Shown piece after piece: positions 16,699 to 26,809 of a DNA stretch of 64,000 nt (positions within the stretch are counted from its first letter, which is position 1; each line of letters opens with the position of its first letter). Source of the DNA: Curvibacter delicatus NBRC 14919 (GTDB taxonomy: Bacteria; Pseudomonadota; Gammaproteobacteria; Burkholderiales; Burkholderiaceae_C); the NCBI RefSeq assembly GCF_001592265.1, contig NZ_BCWP01000012.1, forward strand, positions 29,843 to 93,842, read 5' to 3'. The position numbers and the translations under genes were made by a program. Under the pieces are notes generated by a model. It was not told where the DNA came from, did no database searches, and was given only the letters and a program-made list of their open reading frames with translations.

Positions 16699-18120
16699 TC
16701 AGGCGAATTTGCGGACGTCGACGAAATGGCCGTGCACCGCGGCAGCGGCGGCCATGGCCGGGCTCACCAGGTGGGTACGGCCACCGGCACCCTGACGGCC
16801 TTCGAAATTGCGGTTGCTGGTGGAGGCGCAGCGCTCGCCCGGCTCCAGGCGGTCGGCGTTCATGGCCAGGCACATGGAGCAGCCCGGTTCGCGCCACTCG
16901 AAGCCGGCGGCCTTGAATATCTCGTGCAGGCCTTCGCGCTCGGCCTGTTCCTTGACCAGGCCGGAGCCTGGTACCACCATCGCCAGCTTGACGTTCTTGG
17001 CCACTTTCTGGCCCAGTTTCTTCACCACGGCGGCAGCCTCTCGCATGTCCTCGATGCGGCTGTTGGTGCACGAGCCGATGAAGACCTTGTCGATGGCGAT
17101 ATCGGCCAGCGGTTTGCCCGGCTCCAGACCCATGTAGGTCAGGGCACGCTCGATGGCGCCGCGCTTGTTGGCGTCCTTTTCCTTGTCGGGGTCTGGTACG
17201 CGGCCGTCGATCCCCAGCACCATCTCGGGCGAGGTGCCCCAGGTGACCTGCGGCAGGATCTGCGCGGCATCGAGTTCGACCACTGCATCGAACTTGGCAT
17301 CGGCGTCGGAGTGCAGCGTCTTCCAGTAGGCCACCGCCTGGTCCCATTCCACACCGGTGGGAGAGAGCAGGCGGCCCTTGACGTACTCGATGGTCTTGTC
17401 GTCCACCGCCACCAGGCCGGCGCGGGCGCCGCCTTCGATCGCCATGTTGCACACCGTCATGCGGCCTTCCATGCTCAGGGCGCGGATGGCGGAGCCAGCG
17501 AATTCGATGGTGTAGCCGGTGCCGCCGGCGGTGCCGATCTTGCCGATGATGGCCAGCACGATGTCCTTGGCGGTCACACCCTTGGCAACCTGGCCTTCCA
17601 CCTTGACGAGCATGTTCTTGGCCTTCTTGGCCAGCAGGGTCTGCGTGGCCATCACGTGCTCGACCTCGCTGGTGCCGATGCCGTGCGCCAGCGCACCAAA
17701 GGCGCCGTGGGTCGAGGTGTGCGAGTCGCCGCAGACCACGGTCATGCCGGGCAGGGTGGCGCCGTTTTCCGGGCCGATCACGTGCACGATGCCTTGGCGC
17801 TTGGACAGGAAGGGGAAGAAGGCGGCGGCGCCGGACTCCTTGATGTTCGCGTCCAGCGTGGTGATCTGTTCCTTGCTGATCGGGTCGGCAATGCCGTCGT
17901 AGCCCAGTTCCCAGCCGGTGGTCGGGGTGTTGTGGTCGGCGGTGGCCACGATGGAGCTGACGCGCCAGACCTTGCGGCCAGCCTGACGCAGGCCCTCGAA
18001 GGCCTGCGGGCTGGTGACTTCATGCACCAGATGGCGGTCGATGTAGAGGATGGCGGTGCCGTCTTCCTCGGTGTGGACGACGTGCTCGTCCCAGATCTTG
18101 TCGTACAGGGTGCGTCCCAT
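16699..18120 (-). CDS. leuC: 3-isopropylmalate dehydratase large subunit
   Basis: LeuC carries the [4Fe-4S] cluster of isopropylmalate isomerase. The cluster cysteines are in [11 protein letters not shown] and in CSMCLAMN near the C-terminus, and the substrate segment [16 protein letters not shown] is present. The ATG at 18120 ([15 protein letters not shown]) gives 473 residues, the family length, and has AAGGAAG upstream. The open frame extends to 18279 but adds only low-complexity sequence. It is followed by the entericidin gene, leuD and leuB in one direction. Confidence 0.97.
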   Translation of the reverse strand: MGRTLYDKIWDEHVVHTEEDGTAILYIDRHLVHEVTSPQAFEGLRQAGRKVWRVSSIVATADHNTPTTGWELGYDGIADPISKEQITTLDANIKESGAAAFFPFLSKRQGIVHVIGPENGATLPGMTVVCGDSHTSTHGAFGALAHGIGTSEVEHVMATQTLLAKKAKNMLVKVEGQVAKGVTAKDIVLAIIGKIGTAGGTGYTIEFAGSAIRALSMEGRMTVCNMAIEGGARAGLVAVDDKTIEYVKGRLLSPTGVEWDQAVAYWKTLHSDADAKFDAVVELDAAQILPQVTWGTSPEMVLGIDGRVPDPDKEKDANKRGAIERALTYMGLEPGKPLADIAIDKVFIGSCTNSRIEDMREAAAVVKKLGQKVAKNVKLAMVVPGSGLVKEQAEREGLHEIFKAAGFEWREPGCSMCLAMNADRLEPGERCASTSNRNFEGRQGAGGRTHLVSPAMAAAAAVHGHFVDVRKFA

Positions 18121-18173
18121 GGGCAATCTTCCTTGGCAATCCGCCATTTTATGCGGACGCTGCCAGTGGGGTT

Positions 18174-18557
18174 TCAATCGTGGATGTCCAGCTGCGGCGA
18201 CAGTTCGCGCACGCGGTGGTCTACGTAGTAACCGCCGAACTCGGTGTAACGCAGCATATGGCGGCAGCATGAGCGGCACTGCCAGACGTCGCAGCGGTTG
18301 TAGGGAAAGTAGGCCAGTGCCACCGGTGCCTCCGGCGAGTCGTAGCGTGTGCCGTGCGGGTGGTATTCCTCGAAGGTCGGTTCATAGACCTCCGGGTCGC
18401 GCAGGGTGGCCACCTGGGTCATCTGCGCAGCCGGCCAGCGCTCTTCGGTGATGCTGGTCCAGCCGGCACAGTGTCCCAGGCCACACGCGCAGGAGGACGC
18501 AGCGGACGCGTCTTCCAGCAGCGAGCGAAGTTCAGCAGCGCTTCGGATCAGGTGCAT
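18174..18557 (-). CDS. Small cysteine-rich protein, function unknown
   Basis: The product is about 127 residues, starting [14 protein letters not shown]. It has two cysteine clusters: CACGLGHC near residues 23-30 and [12 protein letters not shown] near residue 90, which could hold zinc or an iron-sulfur cluster. No signal peptide or membrane segment is present. I do not recognise a named family. The ATG at 18557 is one choice; 18584 (MGRPTFVP) is another, and neither has a clear ribosome site. The frame opens inside the gltA terminator. It ends 53 bp before leuC on the same strand, so leuC may share its transcript. Confidence 0.6.
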   Translation of the reverse strand: MHLIRSAAELRSLLEDASAASSCACGLGHCAGWTSITEERWPAAQMTQVATLRDPEVYEPTFEEYHPHGTRYDSPEAPVALAYFPYNRCDVWQCRSCCRHMLRYTEFGGYYVDHRVRELSPQLDIHD

Positions 18558-18584
18558 GTTGGGGACAAAAGTTGGGCGACCCAT

Positions 18585-18620
18585 GAAAAATGCCCGCCGA
18601 CGTTGCCGTGCGGCGGGCAT
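18585..18620 (-). terminator. Intrinsic terminator after gltA
   Basis: ATGCCCGCCG and CGGCGGGCAT form a perfect 10-bp stem with an 11-base loop, followed on the minus strand by TTTTTC. It begins 16 bp past the gltA stop and closes the sdh-gltA transcript. Confidence 0.85.
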
Positions 18621-18635
18621 GCGTTTCAGCGCAGT

Positions 18636-19946
18636 TTAACGCTTGGCCAACGGCGGCACGTCGCGGCGCGGCGAACCGGTGAAGAGCTGGCGCGGACGGC
18701 CAATCTTGTATTCCGGATCACTGATCATTTCGTTCAGCTGGGCGATCCAGCCGACAGTGCGGGCCAGGGCGAAGATGCCGGTGAACAGGTTGACCGGAAT
18801 GCCCAGGGCGCGCTGCACGATGCCAGAGTAGAAGTCGACGTTCGGGTAGAGCTTGCGCTGCACGAAGTAGTCATCTTCCAGAGCGATCTTCTCCAGCGAC
18901 ATGGCCAGCTTGAACAGCGGGTCGTTTTCCAGGCCCAACTCGGCCAGCACTTCCTTGCAGGTTTCCTGCATCAGCTTGGCACGCGGGTCGTGGTTCTTGT
19001 AGACGCGGTGGCCGAAGCCCATCAGGCGCACGCCGGAGTTCTTGTCCTTGACCTGGTTCATGAACTCGCCGACCTTGGCCACGCCGCCGTTGGCCTGGAT
19101 GTCTTCCAGCATGTTCAGGCAGGCCTCGTTGGCACCGCCGTGGGCCGGGCCCCAGAGGCAGGCCACGCCAGCGGCAATCGCCGCGAACGGGTTGGTACCG
19201 GACGAGCCGCACAGGCGTACGGTGGAGGTGGATGCGTTCTGCTCGTGGTCGGCGTGCAGGATGAAGATGCGGTCCATGGCGCGTTCGAGCACCGGGTTGA
19301 CCTTGTAGTCCTCGCAGGGTGTGCCGAACATCATGCGCAGGAAGTTGCCGGCATAGCTCAGGTCGTTGCGCGGGTACATGTAGGGCTGGCCGACGCCGTA
19401 CTTGTAGGCCATGGCCACCAGCGTTGGCATCTTGGCGATCAGGCGGATCGCGGCGATTTCGCGGTGTTCCGGGTTGTTGATGTCGGTGCTGTCGTGGTAG
19501 AAGGCCGACAGGGCGCCCACCAGACCGGTCAGCACGGCCATCGGGTGCGCATCACGGCGGAAACCGCGCAGGAAGAACTGCATCTGCTCGTTGACCATGG
19601 TGTGCATGGTCACGCGCTGGCTGAAGGCGGCCTTCTTGTCGGCGTTCGGCAGGTCACCGTACAGCAGCAGGTGGCAGGTTTCAAGGAAGTCGCACTGGGT
19701 GGCCAGCTGCTCGATCGGGTAACCGCGGTACAGCAGCTCGCCCTTGTCACCATCGATGTAGGTGATGGCCGACTGGCAGGAAGCCGTCGAGAGAAAACCC
19801 GGATCGTAGGTGAACATGCCGGTCTGGCCGTAGAGCTTGCGGATGTCGATCACATCCGGGCCGATGTTGCCCTGGTAGACGGGCAGCTCGACGCTGGGGC
19901 TGCCGTTACTGAACGACAGGGTGGCTTTGTTGTCAGCGAGTTTCAT
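18636..19946 (-). CDS. gltA: Citrate synthase
   Basis: GltA condenses oxaloacetate with acetyl-CoA, the entry step of the TCA cycle. It is the type II hexameric form, 436 residues, beginning with the typical [13 protein letters not shown]-terminal domain. Catalytic segments are visible: the histidine of [16 protein letters not shown] and of [16 protein letters not shown], and the aspartate of NVDFYSG. It follows sdhE by 10 bp, so it is read on the sdhCDAB transcript. A strong terminator lies just after its stop. Confidence 0.97.
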   Translation of the reverse strand: MKLADNKATLSFSNGSPSVELPVYQGNIGPDVIDIRKLYGQTGMFTYDPGFLSTASCQSAITYIDGDKGELLYRGYPIEQLATQCDFLETCHLLLYGDLPNADKKAAFSQRVTMHTMVNEQMQFFLRGFRRDAHPMAVLTGLVGALSAFYHDSTDINNPEHREIAAIRLIAKMPTLVAMAYKYGVGQPYMYPRNDLSYAGNFLRMMFGTPCEDYKVNPVLERAMDRIFILHADHEQNASTSTVRLCGSSGTNPFAAIAAGVACLWGPAHGGANEACLNMLEDIQANGGVAKVGEFMNQVKDKNSGVRLMGFGHRVYKNHDPRAKLMQETCKEVLAELGLENDPLFKLAMSLEKIALEDDYFVQRKLYPNVDFYSGIVQRALGIPVNLFTGIFALARTVGWIAQLNEMISDPEYKIGRPRQLFTGSPRRDVPPLAKR

Positions 19947-19956
19947 TGGGGGCCTT

Positions 19957-20235
19957 TCAGCAGGTTTCTCTCAACATGTCTAAAACTTCTTGCACGTCCG
20001 CACGGTTCAGCTCGGGGCTGACCTCGGCCAGCGGCTTGCGGCCGAGGTGGAGGTCGAGCAGATCGTTGTCACTCAGGTCCATCAGGGCCGTCAGGCCCTG
20101 TGCCTGGGCCAGGGTCAGCGTGGACTCGAACTTGTTGAAAAAACGCTCGATGAAGAGGTCGTTCTCGAGCAGGCCGCGGCGGCAGCGCCACTTCAGCTTG
20201 CTCAGCGTTCTTTCGTCAATCAGTTCATTGTCCAT
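19957..20235 (-). CDS. sdhE: Succinate dehydrogenase FAD assembly factor
   Basis: SdhE helps attach FAD covalently to SdhA. The 92-residue protein carries the family RGxxE motif in [15 protein letters not shown] and the usual helical C-terminal half ([18 protein letters not shown]). The ATG at 20235 was chosen over a longer frame reaching 20529 because the extension is the shadow of sdhB. The gene lies between sdhB and gltA, 20 bp after the former. Confidence 0.93.
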   Translation of the reverse strand: MDNELIDERTLSKLKWRCRRGLLENDLFIERFFNKFESTLTLAQAQGLTALMDLSDNDLLDLHLGRKPLAEVSPELNRADVQEVLDMLRETC

Positions 20236-20255
20236 GTTGAACCCCGGTGAATTGC

Positions 20256-20960
20256 TTACACCGCGCGGGCGACCATCATTTCCTTGATCTTGCCGATGGC
20301 CTTGGTCGGGTTCAGACCCTTGGGGCAGACATCGACACAGTTCATGATGGTGTGGCAGCGGAACAGGCGGTACGGATCTTCCAGGTTGTCCAGACGCTCG
20401 CCGGTGGCGTTGTCGCGGCTGTCCGCCAGGAAGCGGTAGGCCTGCAGCAGACCGGCGGGACCGACGAACTTGTCCGGGTTCCACCAGAAGCTCGGGCAAC
20501 TGGTCGAGCAGCTGGCACACAGGATGCACTCGTACAGGCCGTTGAGCTCTTCACGCTCTTCCGGGCTCTGCAGGCGCTCGCGCTCGGGTGCCGGCGTGTC
20601 GTTGATCAGGTAGGGCTTGATCGAGTTGTACTGCTTGAAGAACTGCGTCATGTCGACGATCAGGTCGCGCACCACCGGCAGGCCGGGCAGCGGCTTGAGC
20701 GTGATCACGCCAGGCAGCGTGTTCATGTTGGTCAGGCAGGCCAGGCCGTTTTTGCCGTTGATGTTCATCGCGTCCGAGCCGCAGACACCTTCGCGGCAGG
20801 AGCGGCGGAACGAAATGGACGGATCAACCGCCTTGAGCTTCATCAGGGCGTCGAGCAGCATGCGCTCGTGACCGTCGAGTTCGACCTCGATGGTCTGCAT
20901 GTAGGGTTTGGCGTCCTTTTCCGGGTCGTAACGGTAGATCTGGAATGTGCGTTTTGCCAT
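20256..20960 (-). CDS. sdhB: Succinate dehydrogenase iron-sulfur subunit
   Basis: SdhB passes electrons from SdhA to ubiquinone through three iron-sulfur clusters. All sets of ligands are visible: [21 protein letters not shown] for 2Fe-2[13 protein letters not shown] for 4Fe-4S, and [14 protein letters not shown] for 3Fe-4S. The length is 234 residues. It follows sdhA by 42 bp and precedes sdhE by 20 bp. Confidence 0.97.
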   Translation of the reverse strand: MAKRTFQIYRYDPEKDAKPYMQTIEVELDGHERMLLDALMKLKAVDPSISFRRSCREGVCGSDAMNINGKNGLACLTNMNTLPGVITLKPLPGLPVVRDLIVDMTQFFKQYNSIKPYLINDTPAPERERLQSPEEREELNGLYECILCASCSTSCPSFWWNPDKFVGPAGLLQAYRFLADSRDNATGERLDNLEDPYRLFRCHTIMNCVDVCPKGLNPTKAIGKIKEMMVARAV

Positions 20961-21002
20961 GGTATTTTTCTCCGTGCGTCGTGGATGCTGGATGTGGGGG
21001 CC

Positions 21003-22802
21003 TTAGAAGGTACGGACCTTCGGGGGCACCGACTCCACGGTCAGCGGCTTCAGGTTGACGGGTTTGTACGACAGGCTGTTGGTGGCGCTGTCCCACAGGG
21101 TGTGTTTCATCCACTCGGCGTCGTTGCGACCCAGCGGGAACTGGGCGTCGTCGGCCGGACGCTCGTAGTCGTTCACGGTGTGGGCACCGCGGCACTCGCG
21201 GCGGGCGGCAGCCGAGGTCATGGTGGCCTGGGCGGCTTCCATCAGGTTCTCGACTTCCAGCGCCTCGATGCGCGCGGTGTTGAACACCTTGGACTTGTCC
21301 TTGAGCGTGATGTTGGCCACGCGCTCGCGCAAGGCATTGATCTTGCGCACACCTTCGTCCATGGAGGCCTGGGTACGGAACACGCCAGCGTGCTGCTGCA
21401 TGGTGGCGCGCATGTCGTTGGCAACGTCCTGGGCATATTCACCGGTGGTGGAGCTGTCAAGACGGGCCAGACGGGCCAGTGTGCGGTCGGCGGCGTCGGC
21501 CGGCAGCGGCTTGTGGGCCTTGGCCTTGTCGCTGGCCTGGACGATGTGGTTGCCGGCCGCGCGGCCGAACACCAGCAGGTCGAGCAGCGAGTTGGTGCCC
21601 AGGCGGTTGGCACCGTGCACGCTCACGCAGGCGCATTCGCCCACCGCGTAGAGGCCGTTCACGACCTTCTGGCTGCCGCTGCCGTCGGGGGTGACGACCT
21701 GGCCGTTGATGTTGGTCGGAATGCCGCCCATCTGGTAGTGGATGGTGGGCACCACCGGAATCGGCTCCTTGGTGATGTCCACATTGGCGAAGTTGACACC
21801 GATCTCGTACACCGAGGGCAGACGCTTGTGGATGGTCTCGGCGCCCAGGTGATCCAGCTTGAGCAGCACGTAGTCCTTGTTCGGGCCACAGCCACGGCCT
21901 TCCTTGATCTCCTGGTCCATGCAGCGCGAGACGAAGTCGCGCGGTGCCAGGTCCTTCAGCGTCGGGGCATAACGCTCCATGAAACGCTCGCCATTGCTGT
22001 TGAGCAGGATGGCGCCTTCGCCGCGGCAGCCTTCGGTCAGCAGCACGCCCGCGCCGGCCACGCCGGTCGGGTGGAACTGCCAGAACTCCATGTCCTGCAG
22101 CGGGATGCCGGCGCGTGCCGCCATGCCCAGGCCGTCACCGGTGTTGATGAAGGCGTTGGTCGATGCGGCGAAGATGCGCCCGGCACCGCCGGTGGCCAGC
22201 AGCGTGTGCTTGGCTTCCAGGATGTAGGTCTCGCCGGTTTCCATTTCCAGCGCGGTCACGCCCACCACGTCGCCGTCAGCGTCGCGGATCAGGTCCAGCG
22301 CCATCCATTCGACGAAGAAAGTGGTCTTGGCCTGCACGTTCTGCTGGTACAGCGTGTGCAGCATGGCATGGCCGGTACGGTCGGCGGCGGCGCAGGCACG
22401 CTGCACCGGCTTTTCACCGTAGTTGGCGGTGTGGCCGCCGAACGGACGCTGGTAGATGGTGCCGTCGGGGTTGCGGTCGAACGGCATGCCGAAGTGTTCC
22501 AGCTCGTACACCACTTTCGGTGCTTCGCGGCACATGAACTCGATGGCGTCCTGGTCGCCCAGCCAGTCAGAGCCCTTGATGGTGTCGTAGAAGTGGTAGT
22601 GCCAGTTGTCTTCGCTCATGTTGCCCAGGCTGGCGCTGACGCCACCTTGAGCGGCGACGGTGTGCGAGCGGGTCGGGAACACCTTGGACAGCACGGCCAC
22701 GTTCAGGCCGGCGCGTGCGAGCTGCAGCGAGGCGCGCATGCCGGAACCGCCGGCACCGATGATGACAACGTCAAATTTGCGTTTGGATAAGGAGTAGGAC
22801 AT
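21003..22802 (-). CDS. sdhA: Succinate dehydrogenase flavoprotein subunit
   Basis: SdhA oxidises succinate to fumarate at a covalently bound FAD. The dinucleotide fold DVVIIGAGGSGMRASLQLARAG opens the protein, the FAD-linked histidine is in SHTVAAQGGVSASLGN, and the active-site segment HPTGVAGAGVLLTEGCRGEG follows. The length of 599 residues is standard. It starts 3 bp after the sdhD stop, so the operon is tightly packed. Confidence 0.98.
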   Translation of the reverse strand: MSYSLSKRKFDVVIIGAGGSGMRASLQLARAGLNVAVLSKVFPTRSHTVAAQGGVSASLGNMSEDNWHYHFYDTIKGSDWLGDQDAIEFMCREAPKVVYELEHFGMPFDRNPDGTIYQRPFGGHTANYGEKPVQRACAAADRTGHAMLHTLYQQNVQAKTTFFVEWMALDLIRDADGDVVGVTALEMETGETYILEAKHTLLATGGAGRIFAASTNAFINTGDGLGMAARAGIPLQDMEFWQFHPTGVAGAGVLLTEGCRGEGAILLNSNGERFMERYAPTLKDLAPRDFVSRCMDQEIKEGRGCGPNKDYVLLKLDHLGAETIHKRLPSVYEIGVNFANVDITKEPIPVVPTIHYQMGGIPTNINGQVVTPDGSGSQKVVNGLYAVGECACVSVHGANRLGTNSLLDLLVFGRAAGNHIVQASDKAKAHKPLPADAADRTLARLARLDSSTTGEYAQDVANDMRATMQQHAGVFRTQASMDEGVRKINALRERVANITLKDKSKVFNTARIEALEVENLMEAAQATMTSAAARRECRGAHTVNDYERPADDAQFPLGRNDAEWMKHTLWDSATNSLSYKPVNLKPLTVESVPPKVRTF

Positions 22803-22805
22803 GGG

Positions 22806-23171
22806 TTACAGCCTCCACAGGACTTGAATGGCCCAGCCGGCACAGCCAACCAGCCAGACGATGGTGAATACCTGCAGCGACAGGCGAAGCCAGATGGGCT
22901 TGATGTAGTCCATCCAGATGTCGCGCATGCCCACCCAGACGTGGTAGGCCAGCGCGATGATGACAACGAAGGTCAGTACCTTCATCCATTGGGCGGCAAA
23001 GATGCCGGCCCAGGTTTCGTAGCCGATGGGGCCGCGGGTGAGCAGGACCTGGCCCAGCAGCAGCAGGGTGAACACGACCATCAGGGCCGCGGTGATGCGC
23101 TGGCTCAGCCAGTCGCGAAGTCCGTAGTGCGCACCGACGACGATGCGCTTGGAGCCGTAGTTAACCGACAT
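22806..23171 (-). CDS. sdhD: Succinate dehydrogenase membrane anchor subunit
   Basis: SdhD, 121 residues, has three membrane helices (about residues 22-42, 56-76 and 93-113). With SdhC it anchors the complex and binds heme b and quinone. The candidate heme ligand is the histidine of ALAYHVWVGMRDIWMDY. The start at 23171 (MSVNYGSKRIVVGAHYGLRDW) has AAGGAGC 6 bp upstream, which excludes the longer open frame. It lies between sdhC and sdhA. Confidence 0.93.
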   Translation of the reverse strand: MSVNYGSKRIVVGAHYGLRDWLSQRITAALMVVFTLLLLGQVLLTRGPIGYETWAGIFAAQWMKVLTFVVIIALAYHVWVGMRDIWMDYIKPIWLRLSLQVFTIVWLVGCAGWAIQVLWRL

Positions 23172-23188
23172 GTGTCGCTCCTTCTTGC

Positions 23189-23632
23189 TTAGTAAAGGCC
23201 AAACAGCTTGGCACCGAGAACCGCGGTCAGACCGAGGCTGAGCACCAGTGTGACGATGGCCGAACTGCGGCCGAATTCCTTGGTCACCGCATGGGTGAGG
23301 TCCATCCACAGGTGGCGGATGCCGGCAATGATGTGGTGCAGGTAGGCCCAGATCAGGGCCAGTGCCACCAGCTTGAAGAACCAGCCCGGCACCGGGCCGA
23401 CGCCGGCACCGAACAGGGCCGTGAAACGGGCGAAGGAATACTCCGACGACACCGACACATCGAACAGCCAGATGATGAAGGGCAGCAGGAGGAACATGAG
23501 GGCGCCGCTGACGCGATGCAGGATCGACACCCAGGCGGCCGGGGCCATGCGGTAGGTGGGGAGATCCTTGAACGCGTTGATGTTGCGGAACTCGGGCCGT
23601 TTGGCCTGGGAAGGGGTGACAAGCTCAGTCAT
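23189..23632 (-). CDS. sdhC: Succinate dehydrogenase cytochrome b556 subunit
   Basis: SdhC, 147 residues, carries the first part of the membrane anchor. After a polar N-terminus containing RPEFRNINAF come three hydrophobic helices. The signature ILHRVSGALMFLLLPFIIWL and the heme-histidine region YLHHIIAGIRHLWMDLTHA are both present. The ATG at 23632 (MTELVTPSQAKRP) follows an A/G-rich stretch. This is the first gene of sdhCDAB-sdhE-gltA. The 136-bp region before it holds a plausible TAGAAT -10 box but no copy of the palindrome seen before mdh. Confidence 0.93.
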   Translation of the reverse strand: MTELVTPSQAKRPEFRNINAFKDLPTYRMAPAAWVSILHRVSGALMFLLLPFIIWLFDVSVSSEYSFARFTALFGAGVGPVPGWFFKLVALALIWAYLHHIIAGIRHLWMDLTHAVTKEFGRSSAIVTLVLSLGLTAVLGAKLFGLY

Positions 23633-23768
23633 GGTTGGGCTTTCTCTTTTGGATGTAACCGCTTTGTAATTTCTGGCAGGTTGCCGGGGCAAATTCTATT
23701 GCAACGCAGCAATGGAACGAGGGAGTCGGGGGATTCTTTATGGGGTTTGCACGTGGTAACAGAGTTTC

Positions 23769-24571
23769 TCAGCCGAGTTCGTTGTGGTAGTGGTGGGTGT
23801 CGGTCAGGTACAGGCCGCGGCGCAGTTCCATCGGGACGTCGTTGTAGGTGTAGGCAATGCGTTCCACGCTCAGCAAGGGCGTGTTTTCGGAATCTTGAGC
23901 AGGGCGGCCTGGGCGGCATCGGGCAGGACGGCGCGGATTTTTTCCTCGGCGCGCACCATGCGCACGCCGAATTCGGTTTCGAACAGTGCATACATCGGGC
24001 CGTGGTACTGGCTCAGGCGCTCCGCTGTCAGGCCCTTGAAGGGGGTGCCCGGCAGCCACAGGTCTTCCAGGATGGTGGGGCGGCCGGCGAAGGAAAGCAC
24101 CCGGCGTGCCTGCAGCACGCTGTCGCCGGTGCGCAGTGCCAGGGCGCGCGCCACGTCGGCGCTGGCGCGCAGGCGCTTGCAGTCGATGATGGTGCGCTCG
24201 GCCGGTCCTTCGCTCTGGTTGTCGCCCTGGTCCGGCATCAGCCGCAGAAAGCGGTACTGGACATGCTGTTCCGCATGGGTGGCGACGAAGGTACCCTTGC
24301 CCTGGCGGCGCAGCAGCAGGTTCTCGGCCGCGAGTTCATCGATTGCCTTGCGCACCGTGCCCTGGCTGACGCGAAAGCGCGCTGCCAGGTCCATTTCGCT
24401 CGGAATGGCCTCGCCGGGTTTCCATTCACCCGACTGCAGGCTTTGCAGAATCAGTCCCTTGATCTGCTGGTACAGCGGGCTGAAGGCGGGGGTCGGGCCG
24501 GGTTGCGCAGACGCGCCACCTTCCGTGCCGGGGTGGGCAGGGTCAACAGCAAAAGAGGGCGTCTGGTTCAT
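23769..24571 (-). pseudogene. GntR/HutC-family transcriptional regulator, frameshifted
   Basis: Residues 1-230 are a clear HutC-type GntR regulator: a winged helix (PLYQQIKGLILQSL, VSQGTVRKAIDELAAENLL, GKGTFVATH) and a UTRA effector domain. The frame breaks near 23888. In the main frame the protein would end at KIPKTRPC, whereas the next frame continues ENTPLLSVERIAYTYNDV and ends HNELG, exactly what the UTRA domain needs. One missing base (a C on the plus strand at about 23887-23888) explains it. It is either a sequencing error or a real loss of about 35 C-terminal residues. It diverges from mdh and its own promoter overlaps a palindrome, so it probably controls mdh or itself. Confidence 0.8.
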
Positions 24572-24609
24572 GGGGCGGGAGGTGGTTGCACGCAGGCAGA
24601 ACAGGTTGA

Positions 24610-24637
24610 ATCATATCTTATATAAGACATAAGACAA
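24610..24637 (-). promoter_or_regulatory. Predicted gntR promoter with palindromic operator
   Basis: On the minus strand TTGTCT (24637-24632) and TATGAT (24615-24610) are 16 bp apart. The 12-bp perfect palindrome TCTTATATAAGA at 24616-24627 lies wholly in that spacer. It is followed by a repeat of the half-site (ATAAGAC at 24629-24635). Short AT-rich palindromes of this form are typical of GntR operators, so autoregulation is the simplest reading. Confidence 0.55.
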
Positions 24638-24638
24638 A

Positions 24639-24667
24639 TTGATAAATCAGGGTTTTCGCGGTACACT
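24639..24667 (+). promoter_or_regulatory. Predicted mdh promoter
   Basis: TTGATA at 24639-24644 and TACACT at 24662-24667 are separated by 17 bp. The start point would be near 24674, about 60 bp before the mdh ATG. The GntR-type palindrome ends 12 bp upstream of the -35 box, close enough to influence it. Confidence 0.5.
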
Positions 24668-24732
24668 TCGCGGTGCATCCGGGGCTTGGTTACGTCCCGG
24701 TTACCGTTCACAACACTTCTGGAGTTCTCACC

Positions 24733-25719
24733 ATGAGCAAAAAGCCCGTTCGCGTTGCTGTTACTGGCGCCGCAGGCCAAATCGGTTACGCCCTGTTGTT
24801 CCGCATCGCTTCCGGCGAAATGCTGGGCAAGGACCAGCCCGTCATTCTGCAATTGCTCGAAATCCCCGACGAAAAGGCCCAGAAGGCCCTCAAGGGTGTG
24901 ATGATGGAACTCGACGACTGCGCCTTCCCGCTGCTGGCCGGCATGGAAGCCCACAGCGATCCGATGACCGCTTTCAAGGATACCGACTACGCCCTGCTGG
25001 TGGGTTCGCGTCCGCGTGGCCCGGGCATGGAACGTGCCGAGCTGCTGGCCGTCAACGGCGCCATCTTCACGGCCCAGGGCAAGGCCCTCAACGCCGTGGC
25101 CAGCCGCAACGTCAAGGTGCTGGTGGTCGGTAACCCGGCCAACACCAACGCCTACATCGCCATGAAGAGCGCCCCGGATCTGCCGCGTAAGAACTTCACC
25201 GCCATGCTGCGCCTGGACCACAACCGCGCTGCCAGCCAGATCGCTGCCAAGACCGGCAAGGCCGTGGCCGACATCGAAAAACTCACCGTGTGGGGCAACC
25301 ACTCGCCCACCATGTACGCCGACTACCGCTTTGCCACCATCAAGGGTGAGAGCGTGGCCAAGATGATCAACGACCAGGAATGGAACGCCAACGTGTTCCT
25401 GCCCACCGTGGGCAAGCGCGGCGCGGCCATCATCGAGGCACGCGGCCTGTCGTCGGCTGCTTCGGCTGCCAATGCTGCCATCGACCACATGCGCGACTGG
25501 GCCCTGGGCACCAACGGCAAGTGGGTCACCATGGGCATTCCGTCGGATGGCCAGTACGGCATTCCGAAGGACACCATGTTCGGCTTCCCGGTGACCTGCG
25601 AAAACGGCGAGTACAAGGTGGTTGAAGGCCTGGCCATCGACGCCTTCTCGCAAGAGCGTATCAACATCACCCTGGCCGAGTTGCAAGGCGAGCAGGACGG
25701 CGTCAAGCACCTGCTGTAA
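24733..25719 (+). CDS. mdh: Malate dehydrogenase
   Basis: Mdh interconverts malate and oxaloacetate with NAD. It is the 328-residue LDH-like form found in Burkholderiales. The nucleotide fold [25 protein letters not shown], the substrate arginine region [14 protein letters not shown], the RLDHNRA segment and the catalytic histidine in [11 protein letters not shown] are all visible. The ATG at 24733 has GGAG 8 bp upstream. It is divergent from the GntR gene and is followed after 2 bp by a CitE-like gene. Confidence 0.97.
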   Translation: MSKKPVRVAVTGAAGQIGYALLFRIASGEMLGKDQPVILQLLEIPDEKAQKALKGVMMELDDCAFPLLAGMEAHSDPMTAFKDTDYALLVGSRPRGPGMERAELLAVNGAIFTAQGKALNAVASRNVKVLVVGNPANTNAYIAMKSAPDLPRKNFTAMLRLDHNRAASQIAAKTGKAVADIEKLTVWGNHSPTMYADYRFATIKGESVAKMINDQEWNANVFLPTVGKRGAAIIEARGLSSAASAANAAIDHMRDWALGTNGKWVTMGIPSDGQYGIPKDTMFGFPVTCENGEYKVVEGLAIDAFSQERINITLAELQGEQDGVKHLL

Positions 25720-25721
25720 AC

Positions 25722-26777
25722 ATGGCTCATCCGCGCGACATCCTCCTTGGCGCCCAGGCCGCGGCCGGCTTCTTGCCGGTCTGCGACCATTACAGCGGCG
25801 TCGAGGTCCGGATGCGCAAGAGCCTGCAGCTGCAGGCCGAGATGATTGCCGAGTTCGGGGCCTGCGTCTTCGACGTCTCGCTCGATTGCGAAGACGGCGC
25901 CCCGGTCGGTGGCGAGCGCGACCATGCCCAGATGGTGGTGGCGCTGGCCAACGAAGCGCAGGAGGCCGCCGGCAAGGCGGCCTTGCCGGCGTCGCCACGT
26001 GTCGCCGTGCGCGTGCATCCGGTGGACCATGTCGCGTTCGAGTCCGATGTGGCGGCCATTGTTGGCGGTGCCGGCAAGGCCTTGTGCCACCTGATGATCC
26101 CCAAGGTCGAGACGGTGGCGGATGTCGAGCGGGCCGTGGCGGCCGTTGATGCTGCTGCGCGTTCAGCGGGCCGAAGCGAACCCTTGCCCTTGCAGGTGCT
26201 GCTGGAGTCGCCGGCGGCCGTGCATCGGGCGTTCGATATTGCCGCGCATCCGCGCGTGCAGTCCATCAGCTTCGGCCTGATGGATTTTGTGTCCGCTCAC
26301 GGCGGCGCCATTCCTGCCAGTGCCATGAGTTCGCGTCCTGATGCGCAGTCCGGAGAACTGGGTCAGTTCAGCCATCCGCTGGTGGTGCGCGCCAAGCTGG
26401 AAATTGCCTCCGCCTGCCATGCCCACGGCAAAGTGCCTTCCCATTGTGTGGTCACTGAATTCAGTGATACTGAAGCCATGAAGGCCGCGGCCGCCAAGGC
26501 GGCCCGGGAGTTTGGCTACACGCGCATGTGGAGCATTCATCCCAGCCAGATTCGCCCTATCCTGGAGGCACTGGCGCCGAGCGGTTCGGAGATCGAACGC
26601 GCCGCAGCCATCATCGAGGTGGCCGCGCAGGCGCAGTGGGCGCCCGTGAGTTTTGAAGGCCAGCTGCATGACCGTGCCAGCTACCGCTATTTCTGGCAGG
26701 TGCTGGAGCGGGCACACCAGACCGGGCGCCACTTGCCTGCAAGTGTGCAGGCCTATTTCCAGATTGCAACTCGTTAA
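25722..26777 (+). CDS. HpcH/HpaI aldolase / CitE-like CoA ester lyase
   Basis: The product, 351 residues, is an alpha/beta-barrel protein of the citrate lyase beta / malyl-CoA lyase superfamily. Evidence is the metal- and substrate-binding segments [31 protein letters not shown] and [17 protein letters not shown], and the C-terminal [13 protein letters not shown]. Such enzymes cleave or hydrolyse malyl-CoA, citramalyl-CoA or citryl-CoA. Which one cannot be told from sequence. No citrate lyase alpha or gamma gene is nearby, so it is not part of a citrate lyase complex here. It starts 2 bp after mdh, implying co-transcription and a link to malate or glyoxylate metabolism. Confidence 0.85.
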   Translation: MAHPRDILLGAQAAAGFLPVCDHYSGVEVRMRKSLQLQAEMIAEFGACVFDVSLDCEDGAPVGGERDHAQMVVALANEAQEAAGKAALPASPRVAVRVHPVDHVAFESDVAAIVGGAGKALCHLMIPKVETVADVERAVAAVDAAARSAGRSEPLPLQVLLESPAAVHRAFDIAAHPRVQSISFGLMDFVSAHGGAIPASAMSSRPDAQSGELGQFSHPLVVRAKLEIASACHAHGKVPSHCVVTEFSDTEAMKAAAAKAAREFGYTRMWSIHPSQIRPILEALAPSGSEIERAAAIIEVAAQAQWAPVSFEGQLHDRASYRYFWQVLERAHQTGRHLPASVQAYFQIATR

Positions 26778-26809
26778 AGTGCCGGATTGTCGAATCACAC
26801 AAGGAGCGC

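Noticed and set aside
20247..22790. Long plus-strand open frame (847 codons) opposite sdhA and sdhB
   Set aside because: It is the antisense shadow of two certain genes in GC-rich DNA; composition is low-complexity His/Val/Gly/Ala-rich and shows no known domain.
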